The translations under genes and the position numbers were made by a program. A DNA stretch of 17,323 nt, taken from contig CAIYQF010000363.1 of the NCBI GenBank assembly GCA_903928325.1, forward strand, positions 1 through 17,323, read 5' to 3'. Source of the stretch: an uncultured beta proteobacterium. Lineage in GTDB: Bacteria > Pseudomonadota > Gammaproteobacteria > Burkholderiales > Burkholderiaceae_C. The notes below the pieces were generated by a model. The model did not search any database. It saw only the letters and a program-made list of their open reading frames with translations, and was not told where the DNA came from. The stretch's first letter is position 1; the number at the start of each line of letters is the position of its first letter. This document shows positions 7,339 to 13,662 of this stretch, in pieces.

Positions 7339-8412
7339 ATGAACCATTCTTCTGCTGAATTGATCCCCGCTAGCGCCAAACCCATCGCTATTACCCTGGG
7401 GGACGCGGCGGGCATTGGCCCTGAGATCATTGCCAAGGCCTTTGTCAGTGAGCCTGCGCTTTTGCGCAACTGCTTTGTCGCCGGCGACGTGGCCACCATG
7501 CGCCGGGCGCTGAGCCTCGTGTCGTCGGCAGACGCGGTGCCTTGGCCCGTGGCGCATATTACGCATCCAGAGCAGGCATGCGCGCTCCCGCCCCGCTGTC
7601 TGGCGGTACTGCAAGTGGGCGCGCCCTTGCAGCCGGTCGTGGTAGGGCGGGTCAGCGCCTTGGCTGGTGAGTTTGCCGGGCGCTGCGTGGCATGGGCTGC
7701 AAACAGCGCCCTGCGCGGCGAGGTGGCAGCAGTGGTAACCGCGCCCTTGCACAAGGAGGCGCTGGGTGCCGCTGGCGCGCCTTACAACCGTTACCCTGGC
7801 CACACGGAAATGCTGCAAGACATTGCCGCCACCTACCTGGGCTTGCCGACGTCAGCCCTGCCGGTGCGCATGATGCTGGCCAACGGCGAGTTGCGCACTG
7901 TGCTGGTGAGTATTCACCTGTCCTTGCGCCGTGCCATCGAAGCGGTGGATTTTGAGCGGGTGCTGCAAACCATAGTGATGACCCACAACGCCTTGCGCGG
8001 CCCTTTGGGGCGCGCGCCGCGCATCGCGGTGGCCGGCTTGAACCCGCACGCAGGGGAGGGAGGCTTGTTTGGCGACGAGGAGCACAACATCATCGCACCT
8101 GCCGTTGCTGCGGCCCGAGCCCAAGGTTGCGATGCCAGCGGGCCCTGGGCGCCCGATACGGTCTTCATGCGCGCCCGCGCAAAAGCTCGTGCGCTTGGCG
8201 AATTTGACGCCGTGGTCGCCATGTACCACGACCAAGGCCTGATCCCGGTGAAATACCTGGGCGTCGAAAACGGCGTCAATATAACCTTGGGCCTGCCGTT
8301 TATACGCACCAGCCCCGACCACGGCACCGCGTTCGACATCGCAGGCCTTGGTTGCGCCGATGCCTCGAGTCTGCTGTCTGCCATTCGCATGGCCCGCCTA
8401 TGGGTGGTTTGA
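7339..8412 (+). CDS. pdxA: PdxA, 4-hydroxythreonine-4-phosphate dehydrogenase
   Basis: PdxA oxidises 4-phosphohydroxy-L-threonine with NAD+ in the DXP-dependent pyridoxal phosphate pathway. The 357-residue protein is a little longer than the usual 330 or so because of about 12 extra N-terminal residues. Visible motifs are ITLGDAAGIGPEII (20-31), YPGHTEML with substrate-binding His155/Thr156, and the metal-ligand histidines His193 (SIHLSLR), His237 (GLNPHAGE) and His297 (MYHDQGLIPVKYLG). The N-terminal motif reads GDAAGIGPE where most family members have GDPAGIGPE. A paralogous PdxA2-type enzyme acting on phosphorylated threonate is the main alternative. With nif3 upstream and petA downstream, the neighbourhood does not discriminate. 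Confidence 0.92.
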   Translation: MNHSSAELIPASAKPIAITLGDAAGIGPEIIAKAFVSEPALLRNCFVAGDVATMRRALSLVSSADAVPWPVAHITHPEQACALPPRCLAVLQVGAPLQPVVVGRVSALAGEFAGRCVAWAANSALRGEVAAVVTAPLHKEALGAAGAPYNRYPGHTEMLQDIAATYLGLPTSALPVRMMLANGELRTVLVSIHLSLRRAIEAVDFERVLQTIVMTHNALRGPLGRAPRIAVAGLNPHAGEGGLFGDEEHNIIAPAVAAARAQGCDASGPWAPDTVFMRARAKARALGEFDAVVAMYHDQGLIPVKYLGVENGVNITLGLPFIRTSPDHGTAFDIAGLGCADASSLLSAIRMARLWVV

Positions 8413-8463
8413 CGCCCCAATAGGGCTTGAGCGCACCCGCTAGCCTGCGGCTTTGGGGTCAGC

Positions 8464-8469
8464 TACAAT
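8464..8469 (+). promoter_or_regulatory. Candidate -10 box of the petABC promoter
   Basis: TACAAT matches the sigma-70 -10 consensus in five of six positions and lies 39 nt before the petA start in the 96-bp pdxA-petA gap. At a 17-nt spacing the -35 position reads TAGCCT, a poor match, so the promoter is only a candidate. The petA ribosome binding site GAGGA is at 8499-8503. Confidence 0.4.
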
Positions 8470-8508
8470 GCGCGGCTCCCCTTGTAGTGATTTTTCCTGA
8501 GGATTCTC

Positions 8509-9123
8509 ATGAGCGACACCCTCGTCGGCGCCAAGCCGAACGACCCCAGTAAGCGGACTTGGATCATCGCCTCCACGTGCGCTGGCATCGCAGGTGCTGC
8601 AGCAACCGCAGTGCCTTTTGTCAGTACTTTTCAGCCGTCCGAGCGAGCCAAGGCCGCCGGTGCAGCCGTTGAGGTGGACATCTCCGCCATCAAGCCTGGC
8701 GAGAAGATCACCGTCGAGTGGCGCGGAAAACCAGTTTGGATCGTGCGGCGCACGCCTGAGCAACTCGCAGCGTTGGGTTCTCTGACGGGCCAGCTGGCTG
8801 ATCCGGAGTCCAAGCGCAAACAAGACGAGTTCACGCCCGTCTATGCGCGCAACGAAGGCCGCTCCATCAAGCCCGAATACCTGGTGGCGGTGGGCATTTG
8901 CACCCATTTGGGATGTTCGCCATCGGACAAATTCCAGATCGGCGCCCAAGCCTCCCTACCCGAGGACTGGAAGGGTGGCTTTTTGTGCCCTTGCCACGGT
9001 TCAACCTTCGACATGGCCGGGCGCGTCTTTAAGAACAAGCCCGCACCGGACAACCTGGAAGTCCCGCCCCATATGTACCTCTCCGACAGCCGCTTGCTGA
9101 TCGGTGAAGACACCAAAGCCTGA
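8509..9123 (+). CDS. petA: Rieske iron-sulfur subunit of the cytochrome bc1 complex
   Basis: This is the [2Fe-2S] subunit that takes an electron from ubiquinol at the Qo site and passes it to cytochrome c1. The 204-residue protein has an N-terminal membrane anchor (about 17-37, TWIIASTCAGIAGAAATAVPF), a flexible hinge and the soluble Rieske domain. Cluster ligands are Cys131/His133 in CTHLGC and Cys160/His163 in CPCHGS; Cys136 and Cys162 form the usual disulfide. Rieske proteins are normally exported by Tat, but the motif here is Ser-Lys-Arg-Thr-Trp, that is KR rather than RR at residues 15-16. GAGGA at 8499-8503 supports the start. It is first in petABC, with petB 13 nt downstream. Confidence 0.97.
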   Translation: MSDTLVGAKPNDPSKRTWIIASTCAGIAGAAATAVPFVSTFQPSERAKAAGAAVEVDISAIKPGEKITVEWRGKPVWIVRRTPEQLAALGSLTGQLADPESKRKQDEFTPVYARNEGRSIKPEYLVAVGICTHLGCSPSDKFQIGAQASLPEDWKGGFLCPCHGSTFDMAGRVFKNKPAPDNLEVPPHMYLSDSRLLIGEDTKA

Positions 9124-9136
9124 AGCGGAGCACACC

Positions 9137-10537
9137 ATGGCTGAAATGAAAGAAATCTCTCCCAACGCACCCGCAGGCGCCAAGTTGCTCAACTGGGTGG
9201 ACAACCGCTTCCCCTTGAGTAAGCTGTACAACGAGCATCTGGGCGAGTACTACGCGCCCAAGAACTTCAACTTTTTTTATATTTTTGGTTCGCTGTCCCT
9301 GTTGGTTTTGGTGATTCAGATCGTCACCGGCATTTTCTTGGTCATGCATTACAAGCCCGACGCCGCGCTGGCGTTTGGTTCGGTCGAATACATCATGCGC
9401 GACGTGCCATGGGGCTGGTTGATCCGATACATGCACTCTACGGGTGCATCAGCCTTTTTCATTGTGGTGTACCTGCACATGTTTCGCGGCCTGATTTATG
9501 GTAGTTACCGCAAACCACGCGAGTTGGTCTGGCTGTTTGGTTGCGGCATTTTCTTGTGCCTGATGGCCGAGGCCTTCATGGGCTATTTGTTACCCTGGGG
9601 CCAGATGAGCTATTGGGGGGCGCAGGTGATCGTGAACCTGTTTGCTGCCGTGCCCTTTGTCGGTCCGGACCTGGCTTTGCTGATTCGTGGTGATTACGTG
9701 GTGGGCGACGCCACGCTGAACCGCTTTTTCAGCTTCCACGTGATTGCCGTGCCCTTGGTGCTGCTGGGACTGGTGGCTGCGCACATCATCGCCTTGCACG
9801 AGGTGGGCTCCAACAACCCGGACGGCGTCGAGATCAAGGCCACCAAGGGTGCCGACGGCCACCCGCTGGACGGCATCCCGTTCCACCCCTACTACACGGT
9901 GCACGACATTTTTGCCGTCAGCATGTTCCTGATGGTGTTTACTGCCATCATCTTCTTTGCGCCTGAGTTTGGTGGTTACTTTCTGGAATACAACAACTTC
10001 ATCCCAGCTGACCCCCTGAAAACGCCGCTGCACATCGCGCCGGTCTGGTACTTCACACCTTACTACTCCATGCTGAGAGCCATTACCAGTGAAATGGTGT
10101 TGGTGCTGATTGCTTGTGTGGTGGGTGCTGCTGCTGTGAGCGTGTTCAAGATCAAGATGCCTGCGGTCTTCAAGATCGTCATCGTGGGTGCCGCTGCGGT
10201 GGTCACCGCCATGTTGCTGTCCATTGATGCGAAGTTCTGGGGTGTGGTGATCATGGGTGGCGCAGTCGTGATTCTGTTCTTCCTGCCTTGGCTGGACAAC
10301 TGTGCGGTCAAATCCATTCGCTACCGCCCAAATTGGCACAAATACCTGTACGGTATCTTTGTGGTCAATTTCGTGGTGCTGGCGTACTTGGGTGTGCAAC
10401 CGCCCTCGGCCATCGGCGAGCGCGTGTCGCAAGTCGGTACCTTGTTCTATTTCGGTTTCTTTTTGCTGATGCCCTGGTGGAGCCAGATGGGCCAGACCAA
10501 GGCGGTGCCAAACCGCGTCACATTTGCCGCACATTGA
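9137..10537 (+). CDS. petB: Cytochrome b subunit of the cytochrome bc1 complex
   Basis: This is the membrane core of ubiquinol-cytochrome c reductase, holding haems bL and bH and both quinone sites. The 466-residue product has eight predicted membrane helices. Haem-ligand histidines are His100/His114 in the second helix and His201/His216 in the fourth. The Qo-site motif reads Pro-Val-Trp-Tyr at residues 302-305, where many bc1 complexes have PEWY. The interhelical GSNNPDGVEI loop is typical. I chose ATG 9137 (MAEMKEIS), preceded by AGCGGAG, over the in-frame ATG at 9104, which would overlap petA by 20 nt and add 11 hydrophilic residues. petC follows after 17 nt. Confidence 0.97.
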   Translation: MAEMKEISPNAPAGAKLLNWVDNRFPLSKLYNEHLGEYYAPKNFNFFYIFGSLSLLVLVIQIVTGIFLVMHYKPDAALAFGSVEYIMRDVPWGWLIRYMHSTGASAFFIVVYLHMFRGLIYGSYRKPRELVWLFGCGIFLCLMAEAFMGYLLPWGQMSYWGAQVIVNLFAAVPFVGPDLALLIRGDYVVGDATLNRFFSFHVIAVPLVLLGLVAAHIIALHEVGSNNPDGVEIKATKGADGHPLDGIPFHPYYTVHDIFAVSMFLMVFTAIIFFAPEFGGYFLEYNNFIPADPLKTPLHIAPVWYFTPYYSMLRAITSEMVLVLIACVVGAAAVSVFKIKMPAVFKIVIVGAAAVVTAMLLSIDAKFWGVVIMGGAVVILFFLPWLDNCAVKSIRYRPNWHKYLYGIFVVNFVVLAYLGVQPPSAIGERVSQVGTLFYFGFFLLMPWWSQMGQTKAVPNRVTFAAH

Positions 10538-10554
10538 GCCGGAGTTTCCAAAAA

Positions 10555-11310
10555 ATGAAAAAATTTGCACTCAGCTTGATCACCGCATTGGCCCTGGTTT
10601 CGGGCGTGCAGGCCAACACCGGCGGCATTGCCTGGGACAAGGCGCCCAACAACACAAACGATATGGCAGCCATGCAAAACGGCGCCAAACTGTTTGTCAA
10701 CTACTGCCTGAATTGCCATGCGGCCGCGTTCATGCGCTTTAACCGCCTGAAAGACATTGGCCTGACCGAGCAACAAATCAAAGACAACCTCTTGTTCACC
10801 ACCGACAAAGTGGGTGAGACCATGAAGGTTGCCAGTGACCCCCGCCAAGCCAAGGAATGGTTTGGTGGCAACCCGCCCGACCTGACGGTGATCGCACGTT
10901 CACGCTCCGGCGCCCAGGGAACAGGTGCGGACTACCTCTACACCTATTTGCGCACCTACTACGTGGATGACACCAAAGCCACTGGTTGGAACAACCTCGC
11001 GTTCCCCAACGTGGGCATGCCCCATGTATTGTGGGAATTGCAAGGCAAGCGCGCTGCGGTTTATGCCAAAGAAACGGTACACGGTCACGAGGTGGAAGTC
11101 TTCAAAGGCTGGGAGCAAATTAGCCCCGGCACCATGACGCCTCTGCAATACGACCAGGCCGTGGGTGACCTGGTGGGTTATTTGCAGTGGATGGCCGAGC
11201 CCGCCGCCAACAAGCGCGTGCAAGTGGGCGTGTGGGTCTTGTTGTTCTTGACCGTGATGACGGTGTTTACCTGGCGCTTGAATGCGGCGTACTGGAAAGA
11301 CGTCAAATAA
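10555..11310 (+). CDS. petC: Cytochrome c1 subunit of the cytochrome bc1 complex
   Basis: Cytochrome c1 carries electrons from the Rieske protein to soluble cytochrome c in the periplasm. The 251-residue precursor has a Sec signal peptide (MKKFALSLITALALVSGVQA, likely cleaved after residue 20). It has one c-type haem site, Cys51-x-x-Cys54-His55, Met155 in the NVGMPHVLW segment as the probable sixth haem ligand, and a C-terminal membrane anchor at about 223-240 ending in a short basic tail. The ATG at 10555 is chosen over the longer open frame because it starts exactly at the signal peptide, with a GGAG at 10541-10544 upstream. It is the last gene of petABC. Confidence 0.97.
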   Translation: MKKFALSLITALALVSGVQANTGGIAWDKAPNNTNDMAAMQNGAKLFVNYCLNCHAAAFMRFNRLKDIGLTEQQIKDNLLFTTDKVGETMKVASDPRQAKEWFGGNPPDLTVIARSRSGAQGTGADYLYTYLRTYYVDDTKATGWNNLAFPNVGMPHVLWELQGKRAAVYAKETVHGHEVEVFKGWEQISPGTMTPLQYDQAVGDLVGYLQWMAEPAANKRVQVGVWVLLFLTVMTVFTWRLNAAYWKDVK

Positions 11311-11331
11311 GTTGTGCTGAAGATCGTGTGT

Positions 11332-11353
11332 GCAAGCCCGTGTGCGGGCCTGC
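11332..11353 (+). promoter_or_regulatory. Upstream hairpin in the petC-sspA leader
   Basis: GCA-a-GCCCG pairs with CGGGC-c-TGC around a TGTG loop, giving 8 bp with one mismatch. Its left arm, GCAAGCCC (11332-11339), is also exactly complementary to GGGCTTGC at 11369-11376, the left arm of the downstream terminator. The two pairings exclude each other, which is the arrangement of an attenuator. Only the base pairing is seen; regulation is inferred. Confidence 0.45.
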
Positions 11354-11363
11354 CACTGGCAAC

Positions 11364-11404
11364 AGAGTGGGCTTGCCGCGCGCAACCCACTCTTTTTATT
11401 TTTT
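11364..11404 (+). terminator. Intrinsic terminator after petABC, directly before sspA
   Basis: AGAGTGGG(c)TTGC pairs with GCAACCCACTCT across a 5-nt loop, giving about 12 bp with one bulged C. It is followed by five T, an A and six T. The last stem-closing pair is A11364-T11393. The T-run abuts the sspA ribosome binding site AGGAG at 11405-11409. This is a convincing rho-independent terminator on the + strand. Confidence 0.85.
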
Positions 11405-11418
11405 AGGAGTCTCCCGCC

Positions 11419-12033
11419 ATGATGGTGCTGTATTCAGGAACAACCTGCCCTTTCTCTCACCGCTGCCGTTTTGTTCTGTTCGAAAAAGGCATGGACTTCG
11501 AAATCCGCGATGTGGACTTGTACAACAAGCCCGAAGACATCAACGTCATGAATCCCTACGGGCAGGTCCCCATCCTGGTTGAGCGCGACCTGATCTTGTA
11601 CGAGTCCAACATCATCAATGAATACATTGACGAGCGTTTCCCCCATCCCCAGCTGATGCCCGGCGATCCGGTAGACCGTGCCCGTGTGCGTTTGTTTTTG
11701 CTCAACTTTGAAAAAGAGCTGTTCGTGCACGTCACCACCCTGGAGGCGCGCAGCACCGCCAAAGGCAATGAGAAGGCCCTGGAAAAAGCCCGCGCACACA
11801 TCCGCGACCGGCTGACACAGCTCGCCCCCGTGTTTCTGAAAAACAAGTTCATGATGGGTGAGAATTTCTCCATGCTCGACGTGGCCATTGCCCCCTTGCT
11901 CTGGCGTCTGGAGTACTACGGCATCGACTTGAGCAAGAACGCCGCACCGCTGCTCAAGTACGCGGAGCGGATTTTTTCGCGCCCTGCATACATTGAGGCG
12001 CTCACGCCGTCCGAGAAGGTCATGCGCAAGTAG
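11419..12033 (+). CDS. sspA: SspA, stringent starvation protein A (GST-fold, RNA polymerase-associated)
   Basis: SspA has a glutathione-S-transferase fold but binds RNA polymerase and affects stress and virulence gene transcription; E. coli SspA has no GST activity. The 204-residue product shows the thioredoxin-like N-terminal domain (VLYSGTTCPFSHRCRFVLFEKG, then NPYGQVPILVERDLILYESNIINEYIDERFPHP) and an all-alpha C-terminal domain from about residue 90. AGGAG at 11405-11409 gives a good ribosome binding site for ATG 11419; the second ATG three bases later is possible. It sits directly downstream of a terminator hairpin, and sspB follows after 14 nt. Confidence 0.95.
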   Translation: MMVLYSGTTCPFSHRCRFVLFEKGMDFEIRDVDLYNKPEDINVMNPYGQVPILVERDLILYESNIINEYIDERFPHPQLMPGDPVDRARVRLFLLNFEKELFVHVTTLEARSTAKGNEKALEKARAHIRDRLTQLAPVFLKNKFMMGENFSMLDVAIAPLLWRLEYYGIDLSKNAAPLLKYAERIFSRPAYIEALTPSEKVMRK

Positions 12034-12047
12034 GAGTGGCACGCGCC

Positions 12048-12527
12048 ATGCCCCAAGCGCCGACGACCACATCGACCCGTCCCTACATGGTTCGAGCCAT
12101 GTACGACTGGTGTGTCGACAACCAGTGCACGCCCTTTATCGTGGTGGTGGTTGACGCCAGCGTGCGTGTGCCGCAGGAGTTTGTGCAAAACGGTGAGATC
12201 GTCCTCAATCTCAGCCTTGGCGCCACCAGTGGCCTGGTTCTGGGCAACGACTACATAGAGTTCAAGGCCCGTTTTGGCGGCGTCGCGCGGGACATTTGCG
12301 TACCATTGGGCCGTGTGTCGGCTATCTACGCTCGGGAAAACGGTCAAGGCATGACATTTCCGATTGAAGCCCCAAGCGCCACCGCAGGCGCCAAACCAGG
12401 CACGGCCCCCACGTCCTTGCCGACGCCAGCACCTTCGGTGTTCGAAGTTGTTTCGTCGGACGAGCCAAGTCCCACGCCTGACCCCAAGCCACCGGGCACG
12501 CGCCCTTGGCTGACTCGGGTGAAGTAG
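12048..12527 (+). CDS. sspB: SspB, ClpXP protease specificity-enhancing factor
   Basis: SspB is the adaptor that delivers ssrA-tagged and other substrates to ClpXP. The 159-residue protein has the substrate-binding domain at the N-terminal end (RPYMVRAMYDWCVDNQCTPF, then GEIVLNLS and the YIEFKARFGGVARDICVPLGRVSAIYARENGQGM segment). A low-complexity Ala/Pro/Thr linker of about 40 residues follows, and the C-terminal tail RPWLTRVK matches the ClpX-docking XB motif. ATG 12048 is preferred over the in-frame GTG 12036 because the AGGAG at 12032-12036 would overlap that GTG and lies upstream of the ATG. It is co-directional with sspA, as usual for this pair. Confidence 0.94.
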   Translation: MPQAPTTTSTRPYMVRAMYDWCVDNQCTPFIVVVVDASVRVPQEFVQNGEIVLNLSLGATSGLVLGNDYIEFKARFGGVARDICVPLGRVSAIYARENGQGMTFPIEAPSATAGAKPGTAPTSLPTPAPSVFEVVSSDEPSPTPDPKPPGTRPWLTRVK

Positions 12528-12572
12528 CCTGCCCAGCAGCCTGCACGCACCCTCTGCGAATAGGCGCTGCGT

Positions 12573-12578
12573 TAGAAT
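12573..12578 (+). promoter_or_regulatory. Candidate -10 box of the tRNA-Thr promoter
   Basis: TAGAAT is one base from the sigma-70 consensus and ends 9 nt before the first tRNA base, so transcription would start just ahead of the mature 5' end. A GC-containing discriminator (TCGACCC) follows, as at many stable-RNA promoters. No good -35 is visible at 17 nt. Confidence 0.5.
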
Positions 12579-12587
12579 TCGACCCGT

Positions 12588-12663
12588 GCCGATTTAGCTC
12601 AGTTGGTAGAGCAACCGCCTTGTAAGCGGTAGGTCATCAGTTCGAATCCGATAATCGGCACCA
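12588..12663 (+). tRNA. tRNA-Thr, anticodon UGU
   Basis: A full 76-base cloverleaf with encoded CCA. The acceptor stem GCCGATT pairs perfectly with AATCGGC, the D-arm GCTC pairs with GAGC, and the anticodon stem ACCGC pairs with GCGGT around CTTGTAA, giving anticodon TGT (reads ACA and related Thr codons). The variable loop is AGGTC and the T-loop TTCGAAT. The T-stem ATCAG/CCGAT has an A-C mismatch (12639 with 12649). The discriminator is A. Its own -10 box and the strong terminator downstream suggest a separate transcription unit. Confidence 0.97.
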
Positions 12664-12670
12664 GGGAGAC

Positions 12671-12692
12671 GGGCTTGCAAAACCGCAAGCCC
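12671..12692 (+). other. Perfect 8-bp hairpin after tRNA-Thr
   Basis: GGGCTTGC pairs perfectly with GCAAGCCC around an AAAACC loop. It starts 8 nt after the tRNA CCA end and has no T-run, so it is more likely a 3' trailer structure or processing element than a terminator. The same two octamers, in opposite order, occur in the sspA leader. Confidence 0.5.
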
Positions 12693-12699
12693 CAGACAG

Positions 12700-12731
12700 C
12701 CCACCTTCTGGCCGGAAGTGTGGGTTTTTTT
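12700..12731 (+). terminator. Intrinsic terminator of the tRNA-Thr transcript
   Basis: CCCACCTTC pairs with GAAG-t-GTGGG (one bulged T) around a TGGCCG loop, followed by seven T at 12725-12731. This is a strong rho-independent terminator on the + strand. Confidence 0.88.
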
Positions 12732-12747
12732 GCGCCCATCGGGCGCA
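12731..12747. other. 7-bp GC-rich hairpin ahead of the RIO kinase start
   Basis: TGCGCCC and GGGCGCA pair perfectly around ATC, ending 10 nt before the ATG of the RIO kinase gene. It begins at the last T of the upstream terminator. It could be part of a short 5' leader or a protein binding site; no function can be assigned. Confidence 0.4.
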
Positions 12748-12757
12748 CAATGGCCCC

Positions 12758-13624
12758 ATGAAAGCACCCCCCAGACTCCAGGCCCTTGTTGACGAAGGCC
12801 TGATCGACACCGTGGTCCGCCAGCTCATGAGCGGCAAAGAAGCGCTTGTGTACGTGGTGCGTTGTGGCGACGAGACCCGCTGCGCCAAGATTTACAAAGA
12901 AGCCACCCACCGCAGCTTTCGCCAGGCGGTGGACTACACCGAAAACCGCAAGGTCAAAAACTCACGCCAGGGCCGCGCCATGGCCAAGGGCAGCAAATTT
13001 GGCCGCCAGGCGCAAGAGGCCGCCTGGCAAAGCGCCGAAGTGGACGCCTTGTACCGCTTAGCCGCTGCGGGCGTGCGCGTGCCCCAGCCCTACAACGTCT
13101 GTGACGGCGTGCGCTTGTTGGAGCTGGTGACCGACGCCCACGGCGACGCCGCTCCGCGCCTGAACGACGTGGCCTTCACGCCCGAACAGGCGCTGGCCCA
13201 CCACGCCACGCTGATTGCCGAGGTGGTGCGCATGCTGTGCGCGGGCGTGGTACACGGCGATTTGTCCGAGTTCAACATCCTGCTGGCGCACGTGAACGGC
13301 GTGGATACGCCGGTCATCATCGATTTGCCCCAGGCGGTGGATGCGGCGGGCAACAACCACGCCCAGCGCATGCTGCTGCGCGATGTGCAAAATTTGCGCG
13401 ACTTTTTTGGCCAGTTCGCCCCGTCCCTGCTGGCCACCGACTTTGGCCCGGAGATCTGGGGCCTGTACCAGGCCGGACTGCTATCCAACGACACGCCGCT
13501 GACCGGCCAGTTTGCGCATTCCACCGCAGCGGTGGACGTGGGCGGGGTGCTGCGTGAGATTGACGACGCTCGCGCGGAAGATGCGGCGAGGCGCCTGCGC
13601 ATGGCAACTGCGGCTCCGCAGTAG
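12758..13624 (+). CDS. RIO-type serine/threonine protein kinase (RIO1-like, bacterial)
   Basis: RIO kinases are atypical protein kinases. The eukaryotic and archaeal ones act in ribosome maturation, while the role of bacterial members is poorly defined. The 288-residue protein has an N-terminal helix-rich segment, the RIO flexible P-loop (MSGKEALVYVV, Lys27), the nucleotide-binding Lys44 in AKIYK, the catalytic loop HGDLSEFNIL (Asp168, Asn173) and the metal-binding loop IIDLPQAVD (Asp189). All catalytic residues are present, so it is probably active. The segment after AKIYK (HRSFRQAVDYTENRKVKNSRQGRAMAKGS...) resembles the RIO1 insertion. No Shine-Dalgarno is seen before ATG 12758. It is convergent with the hydrolase gene; the gap holds a 6-bp GC hairpin (13624-13638) without a T-run. 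Confidence 0.92.
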   Translation: MKAPPRLQALVDEGLIDTVVRQLMSGKEALVYVVRCGDETRCAKIYKEATHRSFRQAVDYTENRKVKNSRQGRAMAKGSKFGRQAQEAAWQSAEVDALYRLAAAGVRVPQPYNVCDGVRLLELVTDAHGDAAPRLNDVAFTPEQALAHHATLIAEVVRMLCAGVVHGDLSEFNILLAHVNGVDTPVIIDLPQAVDAAGNNHAQRMLLRDVQNLRDFFGQFAPSLLATDFGPEIWGLYQAGLLSNDTPLTGQFAHSTAAVDVGGVLREIDDARAEDAARRLRMATAAPQ

Positions 13625-13662
13625 CGGCGCTTCGCCGCGATTCCTCCGCCAGCGCAGCGTGG

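Noticed and set aside
9104..9136. Earlier in-frame start for petB at 9104
   Set aside because: It overlaps petA by 20 nt and adds hydrophilic residues ahead of the usual cytochrome b N-terminus; ATG 9137 has a better ribosome binding site.
9590..10570. 326-codon open frame on the - strand opposite petB
   Set aside because: The peptide is rich in His and Gln with no membrane or domain pattern, as expected for the complement of a cytochrome b gene.
13624..13638. GCGGCG-CTT-CGCCGC hairpin as a bidirectional terminator between convergent genes
   Set aside because: Six base pairs with a 3-nt loop and no T-run on either strand; termination cannot be supported.
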